A program made the translations under genes and the position numbers. Below, one piece after another: positions 39,239 through 48,700 of a DNA stretch of 64,000 bases. The stretch comes from an uncultured Muribaculaceae bacterium (GTDB taxonomy: Bacteria > Bacteroidota > Bacteroidia > Bacteroidales > Muribaculaceae): assembly GCA_944321875.1 (NCBI GenBank), contig CALUMX010000006.1, positions 57,370 to 121,369 of the forward strand, written 5' to 3'. Position 1 is the first letter of the stretch. Every line of letters begins with the position of its first letter. The notes below the pieces were generated by a model, which was not told the DNA's origin, made no database searches, and saw only the letters and a list, made by a program, of their open reading frames with translations.

Positions 39239-41818
39239 TTATTTTTTCATCAATTTTGAATGAGTGTTTTTACCGCTAACCGTCTGAGCTGTTACTGCAT
39301 AAACACCACTTTTCAAGTCCGACAGATTAAAGATATCCTCGTATTCCCCGCCATTAAGCACACATTTGCCATCCATGTCATAAAGACGGATACGGTAAAT
39401 TTCCTCACCATCCGACAAAGAGAACGCCACATTCTCCTCTGCTACCGGATTAGGCTTAATCACAAGTTTCTTCTCGCTCTGCTTTGCAACTGCCGTTACC
39501 CGGCCCGGAGTCATGTCCACCTTTGTCACAAGTGTATCGACATTGGAGTTGATTGCATAACTTGACCAACGCGGAATGCTATACTGATGGTTGGTCTTCA
39601 CATCGTTACCCATATCCCAGTAGAATACCCCACGGAGACCTTTATCGCGAGCGAACTTCGAGCGGTCGTAAGTCTGCTGAGCACCTGTGAAATAACGAGT
39701 ATAACCCTGTGCGTCAACCGCTGAATCCATATCCGGAGTATAATCACCGTCAACCAATCCATTACGTACGCCAATCGGAGCGGCTGCTGCCACTTCCTTA
39801 CCGTCTTTCCAACCTCTTGAGGTAGTAGTAGCATAAGAAAGGAGCATTTTTTCGTTCGGATAACCCTGATTAGCAAAACGGTTGTAAGCATCTGTGTAAG
39901 CAGGATAATTAAAGAGATCCTTGCTCGGGCCATAAATCTGGAACGTAAAGTAATCTACCGGTTCCATATATTGCGGACGCAATGAATAGGAAACCTTGTG
40001 AGGAGAAACAGTCAGAATTTTGTCCTTATCCAACACTTTCTCGATTTCCTCAAGCAACTTACCATAGTTGTCCCAGCAAGTCTGAGAGTAGCACCATTCA
40101 AAGTCCAAATCCACACCGTCAAACTCTTTTGCTATTTCAGCGAGGTCGGCAGCAAAAATCTTGCGCTTATCAGCGTTTGCGAATGTGTTTTCCCAACCGT
40201 CGTGACCATGTACGCTCATGCGAATCTTGTAACCTCTGTGGTTTTCATAAGCGCTACGCATGATATTCAAATAACTCTTGTAAGAATAGCTATCATATCC
40301 TGGATTTTCCGCATTATCATACATCCAGCAAGAATTTGCCTTCATTTGGTCTCCCGCCGTAAGTACTATATCAAAACCAGGCATAGGAAGACCATTCTGC
40401 ATAAACCCTTGCATACGGAAACGGTCAAGCGAAGCATGCCAAATTGTTGTATTGTCCAATTTTGCATCCAAATTCTCACCAACAACGGCAGCAACATTCT
40501 CCACTCCTTCCGGAGCCCATGCAATTGGTTCCTCGCCGGTCATCTGTCCTTTGCTACAGAAAAAGGATTTATCATTAAAAATAAATTCAAAAGTCTTCTC
40601 ATAAGTCATATCTGTAGCATAAGTACGGACTGCAAAGTGAGCCCACTCTCCTACTTTTACAATTGGCAAAGCTTGTGACGGATAATCGTAACCATTCAAA
40701 CGAACCACAAACGAACCGCAACCCGGAGTTGTCGAGCTTTCCTTACCTAAACGAATGGAGAATCCTTTCTTTCCGTCAGATGTTTCTTTCCGGAACAAAA
40801 AAGCTCCTTCTGTCCATTTTTCCAAATACACCCATGTAAAGAACGTATACGCATCAGTCGGAGTCAATGCATTCACACCGACCTCCATTCCAGCTCCTTC
40901 TCCATTCAAAGAAAGAACACCATTACGGCCTTTATACTCTGAGAGATATTCTGCATTTTTTAATACACCCTGACATTCAGGATAAGGTAATGAAAGATGA
41001 CCATCAGAATGAGAATCGATACCAAGAACAATCAGGTCATTGACTAATAAATATTTATCCTTATCAATCGCTCGGTCAAAGAAACGGCTGAAGTCTGTGT
41101 AGGCTCCGGCTGTCATATATTTAAAGTTATTATTGTCGGTTACGACGTCACGAACCGCTCCTGTCTCGGAGAAAGTTCCGTGATGAGGCATCTTACCGGC
41201 AATATTCTTACCAAAAGTATAGTCTACAACGTTGTCACACAAGTTCTGGTCGAACTTATAATAAGCTACCAGATTTTCCCACTGGGGATTGAACTTGTTC
41301 AACGTATTATTGATAAAATAGTCAAATTTATCGGCCAATTCCGCATTCCAAACACGGAATTCATCAATGCGTCCGGCAAAATTTCCACCGATTACAAAAA
41401 TATCCTCATTCTCTGGGATAACCATCTCCTCGGCCAAACTGCCAGCCTCTTTTCCATTAACCAACACACGGCCGGAAACGCCATTGGCTATAAAAGTTAT
41501 TTGATTCCAAACATTTTCAACCAAATCATCCGAAGTAACAGTCAATGTCTTGTCTCCAACCTTAAAAGTCATTTGCTTCGCATTTCCCAATGCTGCGCTA
41601 AAGGCATTACCACATGAATAAATAGTAGCACCGTTTGTCCATGCGTCCACATTCATCCAGAATTGCACAGTATATGAAGAGAGCCTGTTCAGCTCCGGCA
41701 TCTGAGTAAAAGCAACATTTCCACCGTTGCTTAATTTTAAAGAGTAATTATCTACCTGAGCCGTAGCAGCCATTGCTCCACAAAGCAACATTGCACAGGC
41801 ACAAAATATTTTTCTCAT
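39239..41818 (-). CDS. GH18 glycosidase with LamG domains and T9SS tail
   Basis: An 859-residue secreted endo-acting hydrolase. The signal peptide (MRKIFCACAMLLCGAMAATA) is followed by a LamG/concanavalin-like domain (about 25-200, LSSYTVQFWMNVDAW) and a second one (about 285-470, TDAYTFFTWVYLEKW). The GH18 barrel (about 480-760) has the full DxxDxDxE motif, Asp567 to Glu574 (DGVDLDFE). The last 75 residues (KPNPVAEENVAFSLSDGEE, then LKSGVYAVTAQTVSG) are a type A T9SS sorting domain. GH18 members are chitinases or endo-beta-N-acetylglucosaminidases; the PUL context favours the latter or a keratanase-II-like activity (inference). Confidence 0.9.
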   Translation of the reverse strand: MRKIFCACAMLLCGAMAATAQVDNYSLKLSNGGNVAFTQMPELNRLSSYTVQFWMNVDAWTNGATIYSCGNAFSAALGNAKQMTFKVGDKTLTVTSDDLVENVWNQITFIANGVSGRVLVNGKEAGSLAEEMVIPENEDIFVIGGNFAGRIDEFRVWNAELADKFDYFINNTLNKFNPQWENLVAYYKFDQNLCDNVVDYTFGKNIAGKMPHHGTFSETGAVRDVVTDNNNFKYMTAGAYTDFSRFFDRAIDKDKYLLVNDLIVLGIDSHSDGHLSLPYPECQGVLKNAEYLSEYKGRNGVLSLNGEGAGMEVGVNALTPTDAYTFFTWVYLEKWTEGAFLFRKETSDGKKGFSIRLGKESSTTPGCGSFVVRLNGYDYPSQALPIVKVGEWAHFAVRTYATDMTYEKTFEFIFNDKSFFCSKGQMTGEEPIAWAPEGVENVAAVVGENLDAKLDNTTIWHASLDRFRMQGFMQNGLPMPGFDIVLTAGDQMKANSCWMYDNAENPGYDSYSYKSYLNIMRSAYENHRGYKIRMSVHGHDGWENTFANADKRKIFAADLAEIAKEFDGVDLDFEWCYSQTCWDNYGKLLEEIEKVLDKDKILTVSPHKVSYSLRPQYMEPVDYFTFQIYGPSKDLFNYPAYTDAYNRFANQGYPNEKMLLSYATTTSRGWKDGKEVAAAAPIGVRNGLVDGDYTPDMDSAVDAQGYTRYFTGAQQTYDRSKFARDKGLRGVFYWDMGNDVKTNHQYSIPRWSSYAINSNVDTLVTKVDMTPGRVTAVAKQSEKKLVIKPNPVAEENVAFSLSDGEEIYRIRLYDMDGKCVLNGGEYEDIFNLSDLKSGVYAVTAQTVSGKNTHSKLMKK

Positions 41819-41871
41819 TATGATAACAGATTTTAAGTTTGTAAAAATGTTAGAAAGGATAGGGGTGAAAG

Positions 41872-41901
41872 ATGTAAGACGGGAAGAGCCCCGCCCTACA
41901 C
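41872..41901 (-). other. Intra-operon hairpin after the first PUL gene
   Basis: Minus strand GTGTAGGGCGGG (41901-41890) pairs with CCCGTCTTACAT (41883-41872) over 12 bp including three G-U pairs; loop GCTCTT. Only three T follow, so partial termination or RNA stabilisation is more likely than full termination. Confidence 0.65.
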
Positions 41902-41921
41902 CTTCAATGCTATAGAATCAA

Positions 41922-42968
41922 TTATTTAATCATCAATTTAGAGCCTTCGTTGTTTGCCTTAACAACGTAGAAACCAGGAGTCAATGAGAGAGTCTCACCT
42001 GCTTCTGCTGTAGCAACGACAGCTCCGTTCAAACCGTAAACAACAGCATCAGTTGCAAATGTAACCTGACGGCCGCTAACTGTATAAGCTGCTTCTTTCA
42101 TCAAATCTTTTACAGAGCTTGATTCACCCGGCTTGTATGTTACAAATTCACGCTGAACCGGTTCACCTGTTGGGTCAGTTACAAATGAAAGTTCCTTAAT
42201 AAGAAGTGCACCGGTTGTATATACTCCTGCTGTAAATTCCAGCTTCATACGGGTAGGATTACCAGCCTTATCACCCACTTCACAGTCAAACTCAAAAATT
42301 TGCCACTTCGATTCATCAGTAATCATAGAGAAACCATCTTCACCACCATAAACTGGGTCTCCATTCTCGTCAAGAAGAGCAAAATCAGCAGCTGAGAAAT
42401 TCTCTCCACCAAGTACCTGATTATTAGCCCAAGTGGACGATGATACTTTAAATAAAGCATCTGCTGATACATTATTTGAACGGATTTGGAATACAAGGCG
42501 CATACGAATTGGATGTTCACCGGCAGTTGAGCTAATCGGAGTCCTTGACTGAGGTGTATAGAAGTTATAGTTAAACCAATCAATCTTAACAGCCTCATCA
42601 TTAGCAGCACCCATTTCATAGTTAGATTGAGGACCCTTAATCAAAAGTACCTTTCCAACCTCTCCGCCAAGGTCTACAATTTCAGTTGATTTCTCAAACC
42701 ATTGAGTAAATGGATCTGCAGGAGTCTCTCCCTCTTGGGAAATAAGATACTTAGCACCACCGACCAACAAGTAACCATCGTCACTACCATCAAACGCCGG
42801 TTGAAAAGCGTTGTCAGGGTTTGCACCCGAACGATAATAATTAATCTTGAATTGGCCTTCTGGCTGTTTTGCAAATTTGAAGCGGTCCGGAGTAATATCG
42901 TCAGCCGCAAAAGCAGCTACAGAAGACGCAATCATTGTTGCTGATAGGAGTAAAGTTTTTGCTTTCAT
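41922..42968 (-). CDS. Secreted beta-sandwich protein with T9SS-like tail, first PUL gene
   Basis: A 348-residue protein I do not recognise. Signal peptide: MKAKTLLLSATMIASSVAAFA. The central region (about 130-265: MRLVFQIRSNNVSADALFKV, KWQIFEFDCEVGDKAGNP, GALLIKELSFVTDP) has the strand pattern of a galactose-binding-like or CBM jelly roll. The C-terminal 60 residues (YTVSGRQVTFATDAVVYGLN, then LTPGFYVVKANNEGSKLMIK) look like a T9SS type A sorting domain. It opens the PUL operon behind the only good promoter and is followed by a hairpin, so it may be the most abundant PUL product. A secreted glycan-binding role is an inference. Confidence 0.7.
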   Translation of the reverse strand: MKAKTLLLSATMIASSVAAFAADDITPDRFKFAKQPEGQFKINYYRSGANPDNAFQPAFDGSDDGYLLVGGAKYLISQEGETPADPFTQWFEKSTEIVDLGGEVGKVLLIKGPQSNYEMGAANDEAVKIDWFNYNFYTPQSRTPISSTAGEHPIRMRLVFQIRSNNVSADALFKVSSSTWANNQVLGGENFSAADFALLDENGDPVYGGEDGFSMITDESKWQIFEFDCEVGDKAGNPTRMKLEFTAGVYTTGALLIKELSFVTDPTGEPVQREFVTYKPGESSSVKDLMKEAAYTVSGRQVTFATDAVVYGLNGAVVATAEAGETLSLTPGFYVVKANNEGSKLMIK

Positions 42969-43056
42969 TTTTGTTAGTTTTTTAATGTTATTATTATTTT
43001 AAAGATGTTTCCGTATCTATATCGCAAAACAGATTTTCTGTTAGGTTTTACGCTTG

Positions 43057-43064
43057 CAAAGTTA
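43057..43064 (-). promoter_or_regulatory. -7 box of the main PUL operon
   Basis: Minus-strand TAACTTTG, 88 bases before the first gene. No TTG at the -33 position, which fits a promoter needing an activator such as the HTCS. Confidence 0.6.
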
Positions 43065-43095
43065 TGTGAAACTCGACCACTGTAATTCCACTGCC

Positions 43096-43199
43096 GTCTA
43101 TTTAATGTTCAAAATCGTCCAATTCGAACAACAAACCAACTTATTTATTGATAATCAAATAGTTAACCAATATCAATTAGACGTTTTTTAGACGATTTT
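43096..43199. promoter_or_regulatory. Candidate HTCS operator region
   Basis: TAGACG occurs twice in tandem with an 11-base period (TAGACGTTTTT 43178-43188, TAGACGATTTT 43189-43199) and once inverted (CGTCTA 43096-43101). An imperfect inverted repeat, TGTTCAAAAT ... AATTCGAACA, lies at about 43106-43130. These sit upstream of the PUL -7 box, where an AraC-type regulator would bind. Assignment is by position only. Confidence 0.35.
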
Positions 43200-43200
43200 A

Positions 43201-43770
43201 GCACATACAAGAGTTGGTAATATACGATAACAGTACCACTTGGAACCAATATTAAACCACCATCCGCTATTAAAAAAATCAAGTGATTTTAATGAGTGAT
43301 AAAGACAAATGAAACTAAAATTTTCGTTATTTTTTTCAAAAGAACACCCATTCACGGTTCTAATATAACAAAAAGTTAGCACATATGCAACTTTTTTAAC
43401 ATTTTCCTAATTTCAGCATTAAAATATACCCTCATACTATTTTTATTCCCCAAATTGGCTCCTCTCCCCCATCTCTTTTCTCATCTTCTTCTACTACCAA
43501 CATGCCAAAATGAACACCAAAATACTCTTCAAAACTCTTTTTATCATCCTAAGGCGGAAAACAGCCGACAATTGCAGGCTATTTATTTTTCTGACTTAAA
43601 ATACCAACCACACAATCTTCCCTAACCAACCACATTATTCACTCTGATTTCCAAGAATATAATCTTACAAACCCTCGTCATTAGACTCATTTTAGGCCAG
43701 CTACAATTAGATAGCGCCACCCAGAATAAGGAACGAACTCAAATATTAAAACCTGACAGAGTTAATTCTC
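43201..43770. other. A/T-rich non-coding stretch
   Basis: Stop codons are frequent in all frames and I see no convincing gene, tRNA or repeat. It lies between the PUL operator region and the terminator of the second sulfatase gene, and may simply be spacer. Confidence 0.5.
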
Positions 43771-43812
43771 AAAAAAAATGCGCATTCAGACTATCAAGCC
43801 CGAATGCGCATT
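43771..43812 (-). terminator. Rho-independent terminator of the second sulfatase gene
   Basis: Stem AATGCGCATTC (43777-43787) with GAATGCGCATT (43802-43812), perfect 11 bp, followed on the minus strand by a run of eight T. Confidence 0.92.
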
Positions 43813-43831
43813 TTATCCAATTTTTCTTAGA

Positions 43832-45391
43832 TTAATGCAACGAGCCGTCCGGATAAGGAATAATTGCATTTGTCGCCTTCAACATCGGACGCTGTGCGCC
43901 GTAACGCTTCAGTTCCTTTGTCAGTTTCCGGCTCAGCTCCTTCACCTTTTCCGGCATTGAGGCCGCAAGGTCATTCTGTTCGCTAATGTCTTCGCGAATA
44001 TTGTAAAGTCGCAGACTTTGACGTTCCCAACTATATATAAGGTGGTAGTCGCCCTCCATGATTGCGGAGAAAGCACCATAGCCCTCATTGATATTCTGAG
44101 TTTCGCCCCATAGATTCGGGAAATGCCAAACCAGCGTACGCTCACGCGCCTTATCAGGATTACGCAGTATGTCAACAAAACTTATACCGTCAATCGTCTG
44201 TACCGTCTCATATTCATTCACTCCCGCAATATCAAGAATTGTCGGAAAGAAATCCTCTATTATCACCGGAGCATCCGTCGATACTCCCTTCGGAGTAACT
44301 CCCGGCCAATAGACAATCATCGGCTCACGCACGCCACCCATAAAGGCTGAACCTTTCCCGGCACGCAAAGGATAATTCTGGTCGCGGTTATGCCTTCCCT
44401 GACGTACCCCACCCTGACCTTGTCCACCATTGTCCGACATGAACAACACAACGGTATTGGCGGCAACTTTCGGATGCTTGTCAAGAAAATCGAGCAAATC
44501 ACCGAGACTCTTATCCATTCCCTCAATCAACGCGGCAAAGCATGCCTCACTTTCCTTAAGATTGGCTTTAAGCAGCTCATCATAGCGGTTACGGTATTTC
44601 CCGACAAAACGCTCATCGGCGTCATAAGGCACATGAATGGCGTATTGCGACATATACAGATAGAACGGCTTTCCGTCGGCAATCGGCTTCTCCAAAGCTG
44701 CCAATGCCTCCCGGGTAATCGCCTCAGTCAGGAAAATATCCTGTCCCCAATATTTCTCCATGCCCAAGACTTCCATCGGCCGGCCCTGTCCGAAATTTTT
44801 CGTTCCCAAATAGCTGGCCGGTGCACCGTTGGCACCACCCGCAATATTCACGTCAAAGCCCATTGTCAACGGATTGGCCCCCGGAGTTGTCTTTGCGCCA
44901 AAATGCGCTTTCCCGCAATGAATCGTGTAATAACCATTTTGGCGAAGAAGTTGCGGCAACGTAGTGGCAATGGTTGAATTCTGAATATTGTGAGCCGTAG
45001 TAACAGTATCCGGCTGGATACCGTTGAAATTCCAATCGGGAGGAATGATATTTCCCTTGGCATCCGTCGGATTTCCATAATTCAGCGTCCAATTCGTAAC
45101 ATGATGCCGGGCCGCATTCATTCCCGTCATCAAGCTGCAACGTGTCGGTGTCGACACGGAACAGGCATAAGCATTGGTAAACTTGACACCCATTTCGGCA
45201 AGACGCTCCATATTAGGCGTATTGTAGCGCTTGTTAAGGAGGGTTTCCGTCTGATAGAAAGGGACAGAGGTGTCCTGCCATCCCATATCATCAACTAAAA
45301 AAAGAATAATGTTCGGCTGCTGCGCGGCAAAAGAAGCCAGTGGCGATACTCCCGCACATAGGCAGCCCAATACTGCTTTGAAAGGTTTCAT
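43832..45391 (-). CDS. Sulfatase, S1 family, serine type (S1_16-like)
   Basis: A 519-residue exported sulfatase with signal peptide MKPFKAVLGCLCAGVSPLASFA. Metal site: NIILFLVDDMGWQDTS. Maturation motif: S80-T-P-T-R84 (SVSTPTRCSLMTG), so Ser80 is the formylglycine precursor. HCGKAHFGAK and LFMSDNGGQGQGG are further active-site regions. The stretch GMNAARHHVTNWTLN, from memory, is typical of subfamily S1_16, whose studied members remove 4-O-sulfate from galactose or GalNAc; this is an inference. It forms its own unit with a strong terminator, between the main operon and the divergent HTCS. A -7 box (TATTTTTG, 45436-45429) lies upstream. Confidence 0.9.
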   Translation of the reverse strand: MKPFKAVLGCLCAGVSPLASFAAQQPNIILFLVDDMGWQDTSVPFYQTETLLNKRYNTPNMERLAEMGVKFTNAYACSVSTPTRCSLMTGMNAARHHVTNWTLNYGNPTDAKGNIIPPDWNFNGIQPDTVTTAHNIQNSTIATTLPQLLRQNGYYTIHCGKAHFGAKTTPGANPLTMGFDVNIAGGANGAPASYLGTKNFGQGRPMEVLGMEKYWGQDIFLTEAITREALAALEKPIADGKPFYLYMSQYAIHVPYDADERFVGKYRNRYDELLKANLKESEACFAALIEGMDKSLGDLLDFLDKHPKVAANTVVLFMSDNGGQGQGGVRQGRHNRDQNYPLRAGKGSAFMGGVREPMIVYWPGVTPKGVSTDAPVIIEDFFPTILDIAGVNEYETVQTIDGISFVDILRNPDKARERTLVWHFPNLWGETQNINEGYGAFSAIMEGDYHLIYSWERQSLRLYNIREDISEQNDLAASMPEKVKELSRKLTKELKRYGAQRPMLKATNAIIPYPDGSLH

Positions 45392-45528
45392 GTTAGAGGT
45401 GTTTATTCAATTCCTATTTATTCCACCACAAAAATACAAATTAAAATGCATCCAATTCCTATCAGATTGTCAGTTTTATATAAATATATGAAAATAGCGG
45501 TCAATCCAATAAATTATACATACCTAAT

Positions 45529-45559
45529 TTGTATTTAAACGCAAATTATTGTATCTTTG
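45529..45559 (+). promoter_or_regulatory. Promoter of the HTCS gene
   Basis: TTG (45529-45531), 20 bases, TATCTTTG (45552-45559): exact consensus. It predicts a start near 45566 and a leader of about 175 nt, in which I see no clear structure. Confidence 0.8.
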
Positions 45560-45741
45560 GATGTAATAATTTGCCTACGGACAAGGTGGAACAAGCACAT
45601 TTCACAGGAAAATGCCTGCCCCAAATTCCGTGTCTCGTTATTAGCCAACAAGTTACCCCATTGTCTAAAACAAGGAATAAACTAATGAGGGAGAGCATAA
45701 GAATGCCCATTTATAGTAAATTTCATAATGATAAATACTAT

Positions 45742-48700
45742 ATGAAAAACTTTAACTTTTTACGTTATTTGTTGACATTTATCATTTTCTTCTGCGCTGC
45801 AACAGGCCAGGCTGAGAGCACAAGCGAACCACACTTCTACTTCAAACAACTATCGCAGCTCGACGGACTGTCGCAGAACTATGTACGCGCCATCACGATG
45901 GACCACAACGGATTCTACTGGATTGGAACCCGTTCCGGTCTTAATCGTTTTGACGGATACGACTTCAACCGATTCTATCATGACTCATCTGATTCTCTTT
46001 CACTTCCCGGCAATCTAATTCACTACATCGTGGAAGACAAAGACAAGAATCTGTGGGTCTCCACTTCCGACGGATTGTGCCTGATGGACCGTAAAAACGG
46101 TAACTTCAAGCGCATGAAATACAAAAATAACCGTATTCTTTCCCAATCCTATCTGAAAACTGACACAGCCATATATTTTGGCGGTGAAAATCTGCTGTTA
46201 AAATGGAACCGTAACTCCAAAACACTTGAGCCGGTCAATGTCATCATGCCAGAACAAAAACCCCGCATGATTACCCACATCGTTCAGTGGACAAACCGCT
46301 ATTGGGTCATCGGTACCAGATGGAACGGCCTCTGGCTCCTTGACCTTAACAGCAGAAAGCTGGTAAAAGCCGACTTTTGTTCCTACCAGGAGATTTCCTC
46401 CGTTTTCGTCGACAGCAAGCAACGCTTGTGGATTTCGCCTTTCAACCAAGGCGTAAGAGTGTATTCGACAGGACGTTCACTTATCCGTCAATTCAACAGC
46501 GAAAGTTCGTTTATCAGTAACAATATAATCCTCGACATCGAGGAGCGTAAGGGTGAGATATGGCTGGCTACTGATGGCGGAGGCATATCAATCATCAACT
46601 CCGACACAGGAAAAGGCTATAACTTAAACCATAACCCAAGCGACATCAGCTCCTTCCCTTTCAATTCCGTCTTTACACTTTATAAAGATGAAAACGACAA
46701 TATGTGGGCAGGAACAATCCGGGGTGGCTTCATCGGCATAAAAGAAGTCGGCATGCACACCTACAACGAAGTGCCTTTTGGCAACAGCTATGGTCTCAGC
46801 AACCGTACCATGCTCTGTGCCTATGAGGACAATGACGGATTGATTTGGATTGGAACCGACGGAGGCGGCATCAACAGTTTTAACCCGGAAACGCAAACTT
46901 TCCATCATTTCAAGGAAACCTACGGCTGTAAAGTTGGAGCCATCGCACCTTTCGATGACAACCGGCTCGTCGTTTTCATTTTCTCTAAAGGACTCTTCCT
47001 CTTTGACAAGACAACAGGAGCTCTTTCCAAGTTCCTGTCCGACGAACAGAACCGACAAGTGAGCAACACTCCGGTCACTACCAATCTCATCAGTTATAAA
47101 CCCGGTAAACTTCTGTTTATCACAGACAATGTGCATATCTACGACACAAACAGCAAAGAAATTGAGAAGATTAAGTTTATCGATGTGGCAAAACCCACAG
47201 GAGCCATGGAGCATATTTACTCCAACGAAGATGTTTCCTACACCTTCAGCCCCGGATTTATTCTTAAAATAGACCTCAAAAAAAAGACAGCACGCCATAT
47301 TTACCGTGTACCCTTAAACAGCATAGGCATCTATGCTGCCGCATACGATAACCATGGCTATATATGGATTGGCACAAACCAAGGTCTGTCAAGACTCAAC
47401 ATTGCTACAGGAAAAACAGAAAAGATTACCACCAATCTGTTCAGAGAAGTAACCGCTCTGGTCTACGACGGCAGCAGCCTATGGATTGGCGCCAACAATG
47501 GCCTGCTCAGATATGACATTGAGGATAACAATTTCATGATATATGGAGAATCCGATGGTGCAGAACACAACGAATACCTCAACCGATGCGCCTTTGTAAC
47601 CCACAAGGGAGACATATTCCTCGGCGGCATCAACGGTCTGCTTCATATCAATAAAAATTTCAGGCGCATTCAGGACGCAAGTTCCTTCCATTCGAAAATC
47701 AGCCTGGCCGACATTGTCGTTGATGGCGTATCTACGTTTTACGACTCTGATTCTGAGAGTATTGAATATGAGGTAGAGCGAGGTTTCTCCACCCTCTCTC
47801 TAAAGGTAATTGTCAGGGAAGAGGATATATTCCGCAGCAAAATCTTCAGATTCTACATCGATGACGTAGAGAGTGAGCCTATCGAGACATTCAACCACAC
47901 GCTCGAGCTCCACGGACTTCCTATCGGAAGCCACGACATCTATGTATCATGCAGCGAACCGACAGGCAGCTGGAGCGAGCCTGTAAAGGTGGCCACCATC
48001 CGGGTTCTGGCTCCGTGGTGGATGAGCTGGTGGTTTATCACACTCCTCATCCTTATTATCGGCGGCATCGTTTGGTTCATGGGATTCTATTATCTCCTCC
48101 GCAAACGCAACAAGATGCTGCTTGACTTGAAAGACAAGGAAAAGCAGATTTCAGAGGACAAGGTGAGATTCCTCATCAACATCAGCCACGAGCTCCGCAC
48201 TCCGCTGACTCTTATCTACGCTCCGCTCAAGATTCTGCTTCAGGAATACAACGAACCTGACAGCCCGCTGAACAGGCAGTTGCAGCGCATATTCAAACAG
48301 ACACGTCTCATGTTGAACCTCATCAACATGGTGCTTGACATGCGCCGCATGGAGGCGGGATTCCAAAAGCTACATCTCCAGCAACATCCTCTCAACAAGT
48401 GGATTGAAACCATCGTCAACGACTTTACCGATGAGTACAAATCGAAAAATATGACGCTGACATTCATCCCAGGTGAGAACATTACCAATGTGCCATTTGA
48501 CAAGGAAAAATGCGACATCGTATTGTCCAACCTGCTGATGAATGCCTATAAATATTCCGATGAAGACACGGAAGTGGTTGTCACGTCCGAAATCATTGGC
48601 GAAAATGTGCGTATCTCAGTCCGCGACCAAGGTATCGGACTGACTGAAAAAGACTTGTCCAACCTGTTCTCCCGGTTCTATCAGGGTGACCACCAAATTG

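Noticed and set aside
45529..45741. Upstream extension of the HTCS reading frame to 45529
   Set aside because: The consensus promoter lies inside this stretch, and the extension would hide the signal sequence that begins at 45742.
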